Numbered from the stretch's first letter, positions 1 to 5,834 are shown. The stretch: DNA of 5,835 nt from DATFQI01 sp035264365 (GCA_035264365.1 DATFQI010000045.1:1-5835); one strand, 5' to 3'. The notes: generated from the sequence alone by a model not told the origin. Numbers and translations are program-made.

Positions 1-1
1 G

Positions 2-424
2 TACGCGCTCGCGCTGCTGGATCGTGGCTCCGACGGCCGCGCCTACCTGCTCAAGGAGCGCGTGCACAACCGCGCCGAGCTGATGGCCGCGATCCGCGCC
101 GTCGCCGACGGCGGCTCGATGATCGACCCCAAGATCGTCGAGTCGCTCGTCGCCGCCCGCGGCCGCGCCGAACGCTCGCCGCTGAACGAGCTCACCGCGC
201 GCGAGCTCGAAGTGCTCTCCGAGATCGCCCAGGGCAAGAGCAACACCGCGATCGCCGGCTCGCTGTTCCTGACCAAGCGCGCCGTCGAGAAGCACATCAA
301 CTCGATCTTCCTCAAGCTCGGGCTCGCCGACGCAGAAGACGTCAGCAAGCGCGTCAAGGCCGCGCTGATGTTCCTGTCGGACGCGGATGGCGTTGCGCAC
401 GGTGCTCCCAGCGGGCAGCGTTGA
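2..424 (+). CDS. NarL/LuxR-family response regulator, C-terminal part (5' end off window)
   Basis: A DNA-binding response regulator of a two-component system, cut by the left edge; 140 residues are visible. Reading in frame from base 2, the first ~30 residues are the end of a receiver (REC) domain, including YLLKER, whose Lys (visible residue 18) is the conserved lysine next to the phosphorylation pocket. The phospho-acceptor Asp would lie off the window. A linker follows, then a LuxR/GerE helix-turn-helix at about residues 61-125: LTARELEVLSEIAQGKSN, then TKRAVEKHINSIFLKLGL, which contains the recognition helix. A GTG at 62 is internal to the REC domain and is not the start. The partner histidine kinase is not visible and may lie further left. 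After the usual end of the domain there is a tail of about 12 residues (DADGVAHGAPSGQR region) encoded in DNA that also encodes the end of the convergent membrane protein gene. The family call is secure; the signal sensed and the targets are unknown. Confidence 0.95.
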   Translation, partial: YALALLDRGSDGRAYLLKERVHNRAELMAAIRAVADGGSMIDPKIVESLVAARGRAERSPLNELTARELEVLSEIAQGKSNTAIAGSLFLTKRAVEKHINSIFLKLGLADAEDVSKRVKAALMFLSDADGVAHGAPSGQR

Positions 425-1223
425 GCATCGCCGACGCGACCACGATCCGGCTCAGGAGGTAGAGCCAGGCCAGCACGGTGAACGCGACGCCGAGCGTCCC
501 GTACGTCGCCGAGGCACGCGCGACCTTGGCGCCGATGAACAGCACGGTGCCGAGGTGCACGACCTGGATCCCGACGGCGACCAAGATCGCCCCCGGTATG
601 AGCGCCCGCAGCGGGGCGTCGGCGTGCGGGAGCAGCCACTCCAGGCCCAGCCAGATCCCGAAGAACGCCAGCGTCACCGCGAAGGCGAGCACGAGGCCGA
701 TCGTGCCGAGGTGCTCGCGTGCCGCGGCCGCGCCCGAGATCACGGCGACGACGGCGACGATCGCCGCGATCAGGATCAGCGCCCCGTGCAGCGGCCGGCC
801 CATCCGCTCCACGCTGCCGGTCCAGGCGATCTGGTGCACCGCGCGGATCGCGCGCGCGGCCCAGATCGCGGCCCACAGCAGCGCCACGAACGAGCCGGCC
901 ACCACGACCCAGCGCGTCCCGCTCGAGAGCTTCGCGGAGTCCGCGACCGACAGCAGCACCGCCTCGCTGATCCCGGTCGCGTCGGCCGCCTCCTCTGCTG
1001 CATCGCGGTCGGCGCTGGCGGCGTAGCCGAGCAGGACGGCGAGCATCAGCGCAAATGGCAGCAGCGCGCCGAACAGGCGGAAGGCGAGCGCGCCCGCCAA
1101 CAGGCCGCCGCCATAGCGCCGGTCGCGTCCGATCGCTGCCAGCGCGTGTTCGACGCCCGGCGCCCGCGGCGCGAGCTCCTTGGCGCGGGCGCGCATGTGC
1201 TCGACACGGGTCGCCGTGCGCAT
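354..1223 (-). CDS. YihY/virulence factor BrkB family integral membrane protein
   Basis: Inner-membrane protein of 289 residues, typical for the YihY/BrkB family. The founding BrkB was linked to serum resistance, and YihY was once mis-assigned as RNase BN; the molecular role is unsettled. About six hydrophobic segments are visible: residues 40-68 (GALAFRLFGALLPFALML, the family's first helix), 104-128, 144-165, 173-198, 205-231 (LRALIPGAILVAVGIQ) and 241-268 (YGTLGVAFTVLAWLYLLSRIVVASAMLNAA, the family's characteristic last helix). The N-terminal ~38 residues are charged and likely cytosolic. I chose the ATG at 1223. The frame is open up to a GTG at 1325, but those extra 34 codons have clearly more A/T third positions (TCA, GCA, GCA, CAA, CTT, GAT, GCT) than the body and would nearly fill the divergent promoter region. 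No strong Shine-Dalgarno precedes either start. The 3' end runs 71 bp into the convergent response regulator gene. Confidence 0.88.
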   Translation of the reverse strand: MRTATRVEHMRARAKELAPRAPGVEHALAAIGRDRRYGGGLLAGALAFRLFGALLPFALMLAVLLGYAASADRDAAEEAADATGISEAVLLSVADSAKLSSGTRWVVVAGSFVALLWAAIWAARAIRAVHQIAWTGSVERMGRPLHGALILIAAIVAVVAVISGAAAAREHLGTIGLVLAFAVTLAFFGIWLGLEWLLPHADAPLRALIPGAILVAVGIQVVHLGTVLFIGAKVARASATYGTLGVAFTVLAWLYLLSRIVVASAMLNAARWEHRAQRHPRPTGTSARP

Positions 1224-1354
1224 GGCGCCAGCCTGCCAATCGGCGGCCCTGCACTCAAGCGCGTCCGCTTGCCGTGCCCGGAATGCCGGCATGCCCGCCA
1301 CGACGGGCGCCAGCATCCCTGACACGCCCGCTGCGGGGTGAGAGCCTTCGGCAG
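1224..1354. promoter_or_regulatory. Divergent intergenic region, probable promoters for both flanking genes
   Basis: This 131-bp gap lies between the start of the YihY-like gene (reading left) and that of the metallo-hydrolase gene (reading right), so it must carry both promoters unless transcription enters from further away. I could not find a convincing -35/-10 pair on either strand; a TTGAGT on the - strand (complement of 1254-1259) has only a poor -10 at 17 bp. The most distinct element is the perfect palindrome at 1283-1292. A GGGGTGAG string at 1335-1342 could act as a loosely spaced ribosome binding site for the ATG at 1355. Confidence 0.45.
1283..1292. repeat. Perfect 10-bp palindrome, possible operator
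   Basis: ATGCCGGCAT equals its own reverse complement and lies near the middle of the divergent intergenic region, 60 bp from the YihY-like start and 63 bp from the hydrolase start. Such a position suits a shared regulator site. The symmetry does not extend beyond 10 bp, and short GC-centred palindromes are common in DNA of this composition, so the operator role is only a suggestion. Confidence 0.25.
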
Positions 1355-2119
1355 ATGCGACGCGGCCGCATCACCTACGTCGGGCATGCGACCACGCTGA
1401 TCGAGCTCGACGGCGCCGTGCTGCTGACGGACCCGCTGCTGCGCGACCGGATCGGCCACGTGCGCCGGATCGTGCCGCCCGGGGCCGCTCTGCCGCTGCT
1501 CGACGCAGTGCTCATCTCGCACGCGCACCGCGACCACCTCGACCTGCCGTCGCTGCGGCGACTGCCGGACGCAGTCCGCGTGTACGCGCCGCCGGCGGCC
1601 GCCGCCGTCGTGCGCCGCGCCGGCCGCCCGGTACAGGCGCTGCTCCCGGGCGACCGGGTGCACGTCGGCGAGGTCGAGGTGCTCGCGGTCCCCGCCCTCC
1701 ACGACGGGCGGCGGGTGCCGGTCGGCGCAGACCGCAAAGCGATCGGGTTCGTGATCTCGGGAAGCGCGAGCGTCTACTTCGCCGGCGACACCGATCTGTT
1801 CGCGGGAATGACCGAGCTCGCCGGCGGCGTCGATACCGCGCTGCTGCCGGTGTGGGGCTGGGGCCCGAAGCTCGGCCCGGGCCATATGGACCCCGAGCGT
1901 GCTGCCCGCGCCGCGGCGCTGCTGGCGCCGCGGGCGGCGATCCCGATCCACTGGGGCACCTACGCGACGCCGGGCGCGTGGTGGCGCGATGACCCCGAGC
2001 TGCCGGCGCGCGAGTTCGCGCGCCTCGCGGCCGTGCACGCGCCGGGCGTCGCCGTGCGGATCCTCTCTCCCGGCCGCTCGGCGCCGCTGCGCCCGGCCGA
2101 GCCCGCCGCGCGGAGATGA
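1355..2119 (+). CDS. MBL-fold metallo-hydrolase (UlaG / NAPE-PLD-like)
   Basis: A cytosolic metal-dependent hydrolase of 254 residues with no signal peptide. The N-terminus (RITYVGHATTLIELDGAVLLTDP) is the usual first strand block of the UlaG/RomA-like branch. The metal motif HxHxDH is intact: H56, H58, D60 and H61 in LISHAHRDHLD. Further likely ligands are H116 (PALHDGRR), D145 (FAGDTD) and H199 (PIHWGTY). GPGHMDPERA at 175-184 resembles the HMxPEEA segment of NAPE-hydrolysing phospholipase D relatives, so a phosphodiester or lactone/ester substrate is plausible; the real substrate cannot be read from the sequence. The start is the ATG at 1355, because no alternative start fits between it and the conserved N-terminus, and upstream the same frame runs antisense through the YihY-like gene. 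Its stop overlaps the start of the next gene in an ATGA, which suggests coupled translation with a membrane protein. A UlaG-like L-ascorbate-6-P lactonase role is unlikely, as no PTS genes are nearby. Confidence 0.92.
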   Translation: MRRGRITYVGHATTLIELDGAVLLTDPLLRDRIGHVRRIVPPGAALPLLDAVLISHAHRDHLDLPSLRRLPDAVRVYAPPAAAAVVRRAGRPVQALLPGDRVHVGEVEVLAVPALHDGRRVPVGADRKAIGFVISGSASVYFAGDTDLFAGMTELAGGVDTALLPVWGWGPKLGPGHMDPERAARAAALLAPRAAIPIHWGTYATPGAWWRDDPELPAREFARLAAVHAPGVAVRILSPGRSAPLRPAEPAARR

Positions 2120-3123
2120 AGATCGCCAAGCGCGTCATCCTGCTCGTGGTCACGGCGGTCTCGCTGTACCTCGTGGCGCCCGCGATCCTCGACGTCTTCT
2201 CCTCGTGGGACGAGGTGTCGGGGCTGGACCCGTTCCTGCTGCAGCTGATCGTGATCGCCGAGGGCGCGTCGTTCGCCTGCCAGTGGGGGCTGCTGCGGAT
2301 CGCGCTGCGCGAGCGCCGCTGGACGAACGTCGTCACCTCGCAGCTCGCGGCGACGGCCGCTTCGCGCGTGGTCCCGGGCGGCGGCGCAGCTGGCAGCGCC
2401 CTGCAGTACTCGATGCTCGTGCGCGGCGGCGCGGCGCCGGCGACCGTGGCGAGCGGGCTGGCCGCGGCGTCGCTGATGATCACGGGGATCGTGTTCGCGC
2501 TGCCCGTGCTCGCGCTGCCCGCGGTGCTCGGCCGGCGCGGGATCGACGAGGATCTCGCGCGCTTCGCCTGGGCGGGCGCGGCGGCCGTCGTGCTGCTGGT
2601 CGGCGCCGGATTCGCGCTGCTGCGCTGGGACTCGCCGCTGCGCTGGGCGGGGCGAGCGATCGAGAGCGTCTCCAACCGGCTGCGCCGCAAGCGCGAGCCA
2701 TCGCACGGGCTGCCCGAGCGCCTGCTGCGGGAGCGCGACCTGATCCGCGACGTGCTGACCTCGAGCTGGATGGAGGCGCTGCTGCTGACCGTCGGCCGCT
2801 GGGCGTTCGACTACGGCGCGCTGCTGCTCGCCCTCGCGGCCGTCGACGCGCACCCGTCGCCGAGCGCCGTCCTGCTCGCGTTCTGCGTCGCCCAGGCACT
2901 CGCGCTGATCCCGCTCACCCCGGGCGGGCTGGGGTTCGTCGAGGCCGGCCTGACCGGCACGCTGGCGCTCGCCGGCGTCCCCTCCGGCGCGGCCGTGGCG
3001 GCCACGCTCGCCTACCGGCTCGCCGCCTACTGGCTGCCGCTGCCCGCGGGCGCGATCGCGTACGTCGTGCACGCCCGCGCCTTCGGGCGGCCCGGTCCCA
3101 AGCCCAAGCCCGCGGCGCGCTAG
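2116..3123 (+). CDS. Flippase-like / lysylphosphatidylglycerol synthase transmembrane-region protein
   Basis: Polytopic membrane protein of 335 residues matching the LPG_synthase_TM / UPF0104 (YbhN, AglD-like) family. This is the flippase-like membrane half of MprF, here without the aminoacyltransferase domain. Visible family marks are SRVVPGGGAAGSALQYSMLV (84-102), and PLTPGGLGFVEAGLTGTLALAGV (266-288) followed by LAYRLAAYWLPLPAGAIAYV. Hydrophobic segments lie near 6-27, 40-62, 110-137, 149-170, 218-243, 250-268 and 292-320. A basic loop (residues 188-212, NRLRRKREPSHGLPERLLRERD) and a basic Pro/Lys tail (GRPGPKPKPAAR) are probably cytosolic. Members are thought to move lipids or lipid-linked intermediates across the membrane. 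The start overlaps the hydrolase stop (ATGA), so the two are very likely made together. No terminator is seen after the stop; the convergent hdeD-like gene ends 2 bp away. Confidence 0.9.
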   Translation: MKIAKRVILLVVTAVSLYLVAPAILDVFSSWDEVSGLDPFLLQLIVIAEGASFACQWGLLRIALRERRWTNVVTSQLAATAASRVVPGGGAAGSALQYSMLVRGGAAPATVASGLAAASLMITGIVFALPVLALPAVLGRRGIDEDLARFAWAGAAAVVLLVGAGFALLRWDSPLRWAGRAIESVSNRLRRKREPSHGLPERLLRERDLIRDVLTSSWMEALLLTVGRWAFDYGALLLALAAVDAHPSPSAVLLAFCVAQALALIPLTPGGLGFVEAGLTGTLALAGVPSGAAVAATLAYRLAAYWLPLPAGAIAYVVHARAFGRPGPKPKPAAR

Positions 3124-3125
3124 CT

Positions 3126-3674
3126 TCAGGTCATCGAGTGCAGGCGCCAGCCGGCGTAGACCGCGAGCAGCCCGCGCAGCAGGAAGCCGATGCCGGCGAG
3201 GATGGCGACGGTCTTCAGCGTCAGATCGGGCAGCGCCAGGATCAAGATGCCGAGCACGATCTCCGCGAGCGCGACGAGCATCCGGAACGCGCGCCCGTCG
3301 AGGTCGTTGAACGAGCGGAAGAACGAGACGGCTCCGGAGACGACGAGCCAGATGCCCAGCACGAGCAGGATCGCCAGCAGCGACTCGCCCGGGCGTCGCA
3401 GGACGACCAGCCCGGCGATCATCCCGAGCACGCCGAGCACGCCCGCGAGCGCGCGGATGCCGCCGTCGGCCGTGCCGTCGAACGCGTCGATGAGGCTCAG
3501 GACTCCGAGCACGATCAGGTTGATGCCGGCGAAGATCGCCAGCGCCAGCAGCGTGATGTCGGGATAGACGATCGCGAGCAGGCCGGCGACGATCGAGATC
3601 GCGCCTGCCGCGATCAGGATCCAGCCGCTGCTGCGCGCGCCCGCGAGCGGGTCCGGCGCGGTTTGGGTGGCCAT
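3126..3674 (-). CDS. HdeD family (DUF308) integral membrane protein
   Basis: A protein of 182 residues with six closely spaced hydrophobic helices, at about residues 17-35, 41-62, 72-91, 98-118, 130-148 and 153-175, which is the size and layout of the HdeD/DUF308 family. The repeated pattern helix-YPDITLLALAIFAGINLIVLG ... ALPDLTLKTVAILAGIGFLLRG, with a Pro-Asp at the turn of each half, is typical and suggests an internal duplication. E. coli HdeD belongs to the acid-resistance island, but in actinobacteria the role is not known. I chose the ATG at 3674, giving MATQTAPDPLAG. The frame is open 12 codons further to a TTG at 3710, which looks too far from the first helix and has no good ribosome binding site. 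It lies 69 bp downstream of the ligase gene on the same strand, so it may be the last gene of that unit or have its own promoter. Confidence 0.9.
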   Translation of the reverse strand: MATQTAPDPLAGARSSGWILIAAGAISIVAGLLAIVYPDITLLALAIFAGINLIVLGVLSLIDAFDGTADGGIRALAGVLGVLGMIAGLVVLRRPGESLLAILLVLGIWLVVSGAVSFFRSFNDLDGRAFRMLVALAEIVLGILILALPDLTLKTVAILAGIGFLLRGLLAVYAGWRLHSMT

Positions 3675-3714
3675 GGGACGAAGGTTCCATGCCGGCGGAG
3701 CGCGCGGCAATGGC

Positions 3715-3743
3715 GCACGCCGGTGTCCCCACTACAGGCGTGC
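3715..3743 (-). terminator. Stem-loop directly after the ligase stop codon (weak terminator or attenuator candidate)
   Basis: The arms GCACGCC (3715-3721) and GGCGTGC (3737-3743) are perfect 7-bp inverted repeats around a 15-nt loop. On the - strand transcript the stem begins on the base right after the ligase TAG (3744-3746). There is no U-rich run after it, so it is not a classical intrinsic terminator. Actinobacteria are reported to use stems without U tracts, and the stem could equally protect the upstream mRNA from 3' decay or tune expression of the HdeD gene. Confidence 0.3.
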
Positions 3744-4898
3744 CTACCCCGCCCAGGCGGAGACCGCCGCGCGCGCGGGGTGCGAGAACTCGGCCGCGAG
3801 CCGGGCGGGTAGGCCGCGGACGCCGTGGCGCGCCGCCCAGCGCCGCTGACGCGCGTAGCCGGGCTCGGCGGCGAGCCCGGCGGCGTCGTCGAGCTCGGCC
3901 GAGCAGCCGAGCTCGGCCGCCGCGCCGGCGCAGTCCTCCAGCAGCTCGGCCAGCGCGGCCCGCAGCGCCCGCCTGCCGCCGCTGCGGCGCTCGTCGATCA
4001 GCTGCGCGTCCATCCCGTCGCGGGCCGCGAGGAAGCGGTTCTCGGCCAGCAGCTCGGGCGGCGGCACGTACCGGCGGCGGCCCTCCGCATGGCGGCGGAC
4101 CGAGCTCTGCACCACGGCGGCGAGCGCGGCGACGTCGAGCAGCCGCGACTGCGCGTCCATCACGCGCACCTCGACGGTGCCCAGCCGCGGCTGCAGGCGC
4201 GCGTCCCACCACACGAAGCCAGGATCCGGGATCGCGCGCGTGCGCAGCAGCGCCCCCACGGTCGCGACGTACTCGCCGTAGCCGCCGAAGCGGCGCGGGA
4301 TGCCGACGCGGGGGAACATCGAGAAGACCGGGGTGCGCATCGAGGCGAAGCCGGAGTCGCGCCCGAGCCAGTACGGCGAGTTGGCCGACAGCGCGAGGAT
4401 CACCGGCAGGTCGCCTCGCAGCCCGTCGAGGGCGCGCACGGCCATGTCCTCCCCCGGCACGGCGACGTGCACGTGCTGGGCCATCGTCGGCTCCCGGCGG
4501 GCCAGCGCGCGTGTGCTCGCCGCGACGTCGCGATAGCGCGGGTGGGTGGAGAGCTCTGCGGCGTCACGGCCGGCGGACGGATGCATGCCGGCCACCGCCG
4601 CGCGCAGGCCGAGCTCCTCGCGCAGCGTGGCGTCGACGCGCTCACGCAGCCCGCCGAGCTCGAGCGCGGCGCCGGCGACGGTCGTGTGCGGCGCGCTGCG
4701 CAGCTCGAGCACGCAGGCGTGCGTCTCCGGCGCGGTGTGCCCGGCGAGCTCGGCCGGGAGCGCCTCGAGTACGTCGTCGACCCGGTTGCCGAGCGCCCAG
4801 CCGTCCGGGTCGAGCAGCATCAGCTCCTCCTCGATGCCCACAGTCCACGGCCGCTCCGCGTCGCCGTTCCAGCGCGCCCAGTCGGCCGGCTCAGCCAT
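3744..4898 (-). CDS. Carboxylate-amine ligase, YbdK / glutamate-cysteine ligase type 2 (GCS2) family
   Basis: An ATP-dependent ligase of 384 residues, the usual length for the GCS2 family, which joins the carboxylate of glutamate or a similar acid to an amine (gamma-glutamylcysteine formation is the best-known reaction). Family marks in order: TVGIEEELMLLD (19-30) with the acidic triad E23-E25 for Mg/ATP; CVLELRSAP (62-70); HVHVAV (142-147); SANSPYWLGRDSGFASMR (171-188); FPRVGIPRRFG (195-205); WDARLQPRLGTVEVRVMDAQ (231-250); and ENRFLAARDGMDA (286-298), matching the family ENRWxAARxGLDA. All look intact, so the enzyme should be active. The first 8 bases overlap the end of the amidotransferase gene (ATGGCTGA), which argues for this start and for coupled translation. 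Whether the acceptor is cysteine cannot be told. EgtA, the ergothioneine-pathway ligase, belongs to the same broad family, but an uncharacterised YbdK-type specificity is as likely. The 3' coding part holds two tight inverted repeats. Confidence 0.92.
   Translation of the reverse strand: MAEPADWARWNGDAERPWTVGIEEELMLLDPDGWALGNRVDDVLEALPAELAGHTAPETHACVLELRSAPHTTVAGAALELGGLRERVDATLREELGLRAAVAGMHPSAGRDAAELSTHPRYRDVAASTRALARREPTMAQHVHVAVPGEDMAVRALDGLRGDLPVILALSANSPYWLGRDSGFASMRTPVFSMFPRVGIPRRFGGYGEYVATVGALLRTRAIPDPGFVWWDARLQPRLGTVEVRVMDAQSRLLDVAALAAVVQSSVRRHAEGRRRYVPPPELLAENRFLAARDGMDAQLIDERRSGGRRALRAALAELLEDCAGAAAELGCSAELDDAAGLAAEPGYARQRRWAARHGVRGLPARLAAEFSHPARAAVSAWAG
3858..3915. repeat. Two adjacent 10-bp inverted repeats inside the ligase coding region
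   Basis: The first repeat has arms GCCGGGCTCG (3858-3867) and CGAGCCCGGC (3872-3881) with a 4-nt loop. The second has arms CGAGCTCGGC (3890-3899) and GCCGAGCTCG (3906-3915) with a 6-nt loop. Both are perfect and only 8 bp apart. They encode the AAELGCSAELDDAAGLAAEPGY stretch (about residues 327-348), in which AEL appears twice because the DNA is repeated. They may be composition-driven, or fold in the mRNA near the 3' end of the gene. Confidence 0.5.
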
Positions 4899-5769
4899 CG
4901 GGCGAGCCGGCGTACTGGCTGACGACCGGCCGCGGCGGCGCGGTCTGCGGGTGGAAGGGCCGGTCCTCGAGCACCCCGCCGGGGCGAACGATGACCGCCG
5001 AGCCCTCGGGGATCTCCTGCCACACGCCCGGCAGGTCGGCGAACGGCTCCGACACGATCAGCCGGTCGCCCTCTTGCAGGCGCGACAGCCGGTCGTTGTC
5101 GGGATACAGGCGCCTGATCGTGTCGACGTCGCTGGAGGCGAACAGCGAGCGGGCGCGTTCCTTGGTCGCGTAGCGCACCGCCCACAGCGACTCGCCGTCC
5201 GAGACGCCGAAGGTCGCCTGCACCTCGCCGCGCTCGCCGCCGGGGCCGGTCGTCGCCTCGATCAGCCCGACGACGCGCTCGAGAGCCGCGATCGGGTCGT
5301 CCTCCAGCCCATGGCTCAGCGCGAGCTGGAACACCACCTCGGTGTCGGTGGACCCGTGCACGTCGGGGTAGCGCTCCGGCGCGATCGCCAGCGAGAGATC
5401 GCGGCGGATCTCGCGGAAGTGGTTGAGGTAGCCGTTGTGCACGAACAGCCAGCGACCGCTGCGGAACGGATGGCAGTTCGTCTGCTGGACCGGCGAGCCG
5501 ATCGCCGCGCGCACGTGCGCGAGGAACAGCGGCGACTCGATGTGGCCGGCCAGCTCGCGCAGGTTCGGGTCTGCCCACGCGGGCGACACGCTGTGGTAGA
5601 GGGCCGGGCCCTCGCCGCTGCCGTACCAGCCCATCCCGAAGCCGTCGCCGTTGGTCGGCTCGGCGCCCATCCGCGCGTGCAGGCTCTGGTCGATGATCCC
5701 GTGCTGGGTCTTGAAGAGCAGCTCGTCGATCAGCACGGGCTGTCCGAACCACGCCATCCAGCGGCACAT
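4891..5769 (-). CDS. Class II glutamine amidotransferase (YafJ / EgtC-like)
   Basis: A stand-alone Ntn-hydrolase glutaminase domain of 292 residues. After removal of Met1, Cys2 (MCRWMAWFGQP) is the nucleophile. Other marks of the class II fold are NGDGFGMGWY (40-49), AHVRAAIG (84-91) with the substrate-binding Arg87, TNCHPF (97-102), the HNG oxyanion motif (111-113) and STDTE (140-144). There is no synthase domain attached, as in YafJ and EgtC; EgtC removes the gamma-glutamyl group from an ergothioneine intermediate. The C-terminal third (about 225-292) is a beta-rich tail that differs from mycobacterial EgtC in being longer. The start is firm: ATG at 5769 places Cys2 exactly at the N-terminus, with a full AAGGAGG 6 nt upstream. 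The stop overlaps the ligase start by 8 bp, so the two are co-translated and probably act on linked substrates. The natural substrate is not readable from the sequence. Confidence 0.93.
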   Translation of the reverse strand: MCRWMAWFGQPVLIDELLFKTQHGIIDQSLHARMGAEPTNGDGFGMGWYGSGEGPALYHSVSPAWADPNLRELAGHIESPLFLAHVRAAIGSPVQQTNCHPFRSGRWLFVHNGYLNHFREIRRDLSLAIAPERYPDVHGSTDTEVVFQLALSHGLEDDPIAALERVVGLIEATTGPGGERGEVQATFGVSDGESLWAVRYATKERARSLFASSDVDTIRRLYPDNDRLSRLQEGDRLIVSEPFADLPGVWQEIPEGSAVIVRPGGVLEDRPFHPQTAPPRPVVSQYAGSPDG

Positions 5770-5771
5770 AC

Positions 5772-5834
5772 TCAGCCTCCTTCTAAGGGATCTGCGAGCG
5801 TGCGCGGCTCCGGGCCGCCCCAGAGGGCGCTCAT
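5772..5834 (-). CDS. Possible 3' end of an upstream gene, or a short leader ORF (edge of window)
   Basis: On the - strand a frame is open from the window edge to a TGA at 5774-5772, two bases before the amidotransferase ATG. If it starts at the ATG at 5834 it encodes MSALWGGPEPRTLADPLEGG (20 residues); more likely it continues beyond the edge and this is a C-terminus. The first 13 codons all end in G or C, as in the real genes here, while the last ones (TTA GAA GGA) are shaped by the overlapping Shine-Dalgarno. I do not recognise the protein. If real, it extends the amidotransferase/ligase operon upstream. Confidence 0.4.
   Translation of the reverse strand: MSALWGGPEPRTLADPLEGG
5776..5782 (-). 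promoter_or_regulatory. Strong Shine-Dalgarno for the amidotransferase gene
   Basis: AAGGAGG on the - strand, 6 nt before the ATG at 5769, nearly the full complement of the 16S rRNA 3' end. It is by far the best ribosome binding site in the window and fixes the start so that Cys2 is the N-terminal nucleophile. Confidence 0.85.

Noticed and set aside
43..1254. Long open frame of 403 codons on the - strand across the response regulator and the YihY-like gene
   Set aside because: It runs out of frame through two genes with clear family matches, is Arg/Gly/Ala-rich low-complexity and has no recognisable domain; such shadows are expected at this GC content.
1236..1259. TTGAGT plus CAGGCT on the - strand as a sigma-70 promoter for the YihY-like gene
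   Set aside because: The -10 matches only two consensus bases and would leave only 6 nt before the start codon; not enough to call.
1055..1354. N-terminal extension of the metallo-hydrolase by 100 codons
   Set aside because: The extension is antisense to the YihY-like gene, Arg-rich, and the fold's first strand begins a few residues after the ATG at 1355.
1899..3812. 637-codon + strand frame over the flippase-like gene
   Set aside because: Arg/Ala-rich translation with no domain; it is a shifted frame of the hydrolase and flippase-like genes and antisense to the HdeD-like gene.
1960..4212. 750-codon - strand frame spanning four genes
   Set aside because: Its length only reflects the rarity of stop codons in GC-rich DNA; every part of it is better explained by a real gene in another frame.
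3689..5173. 494-codon + strand frame antisense to the ligase and amidotransferase
   Set aside because: Composition is almost entirely Arg, Ala, Pro and Ser, and it is antisense to two strongly supported enzymes.
4891..5769. Amidotransferase as a purF, glmS or asnB fragment
   Set aside because: It is a complete single domain with its own start and stop, and no phosphoribosyltransferase, SIS or synthetase domain precedes or follows it.
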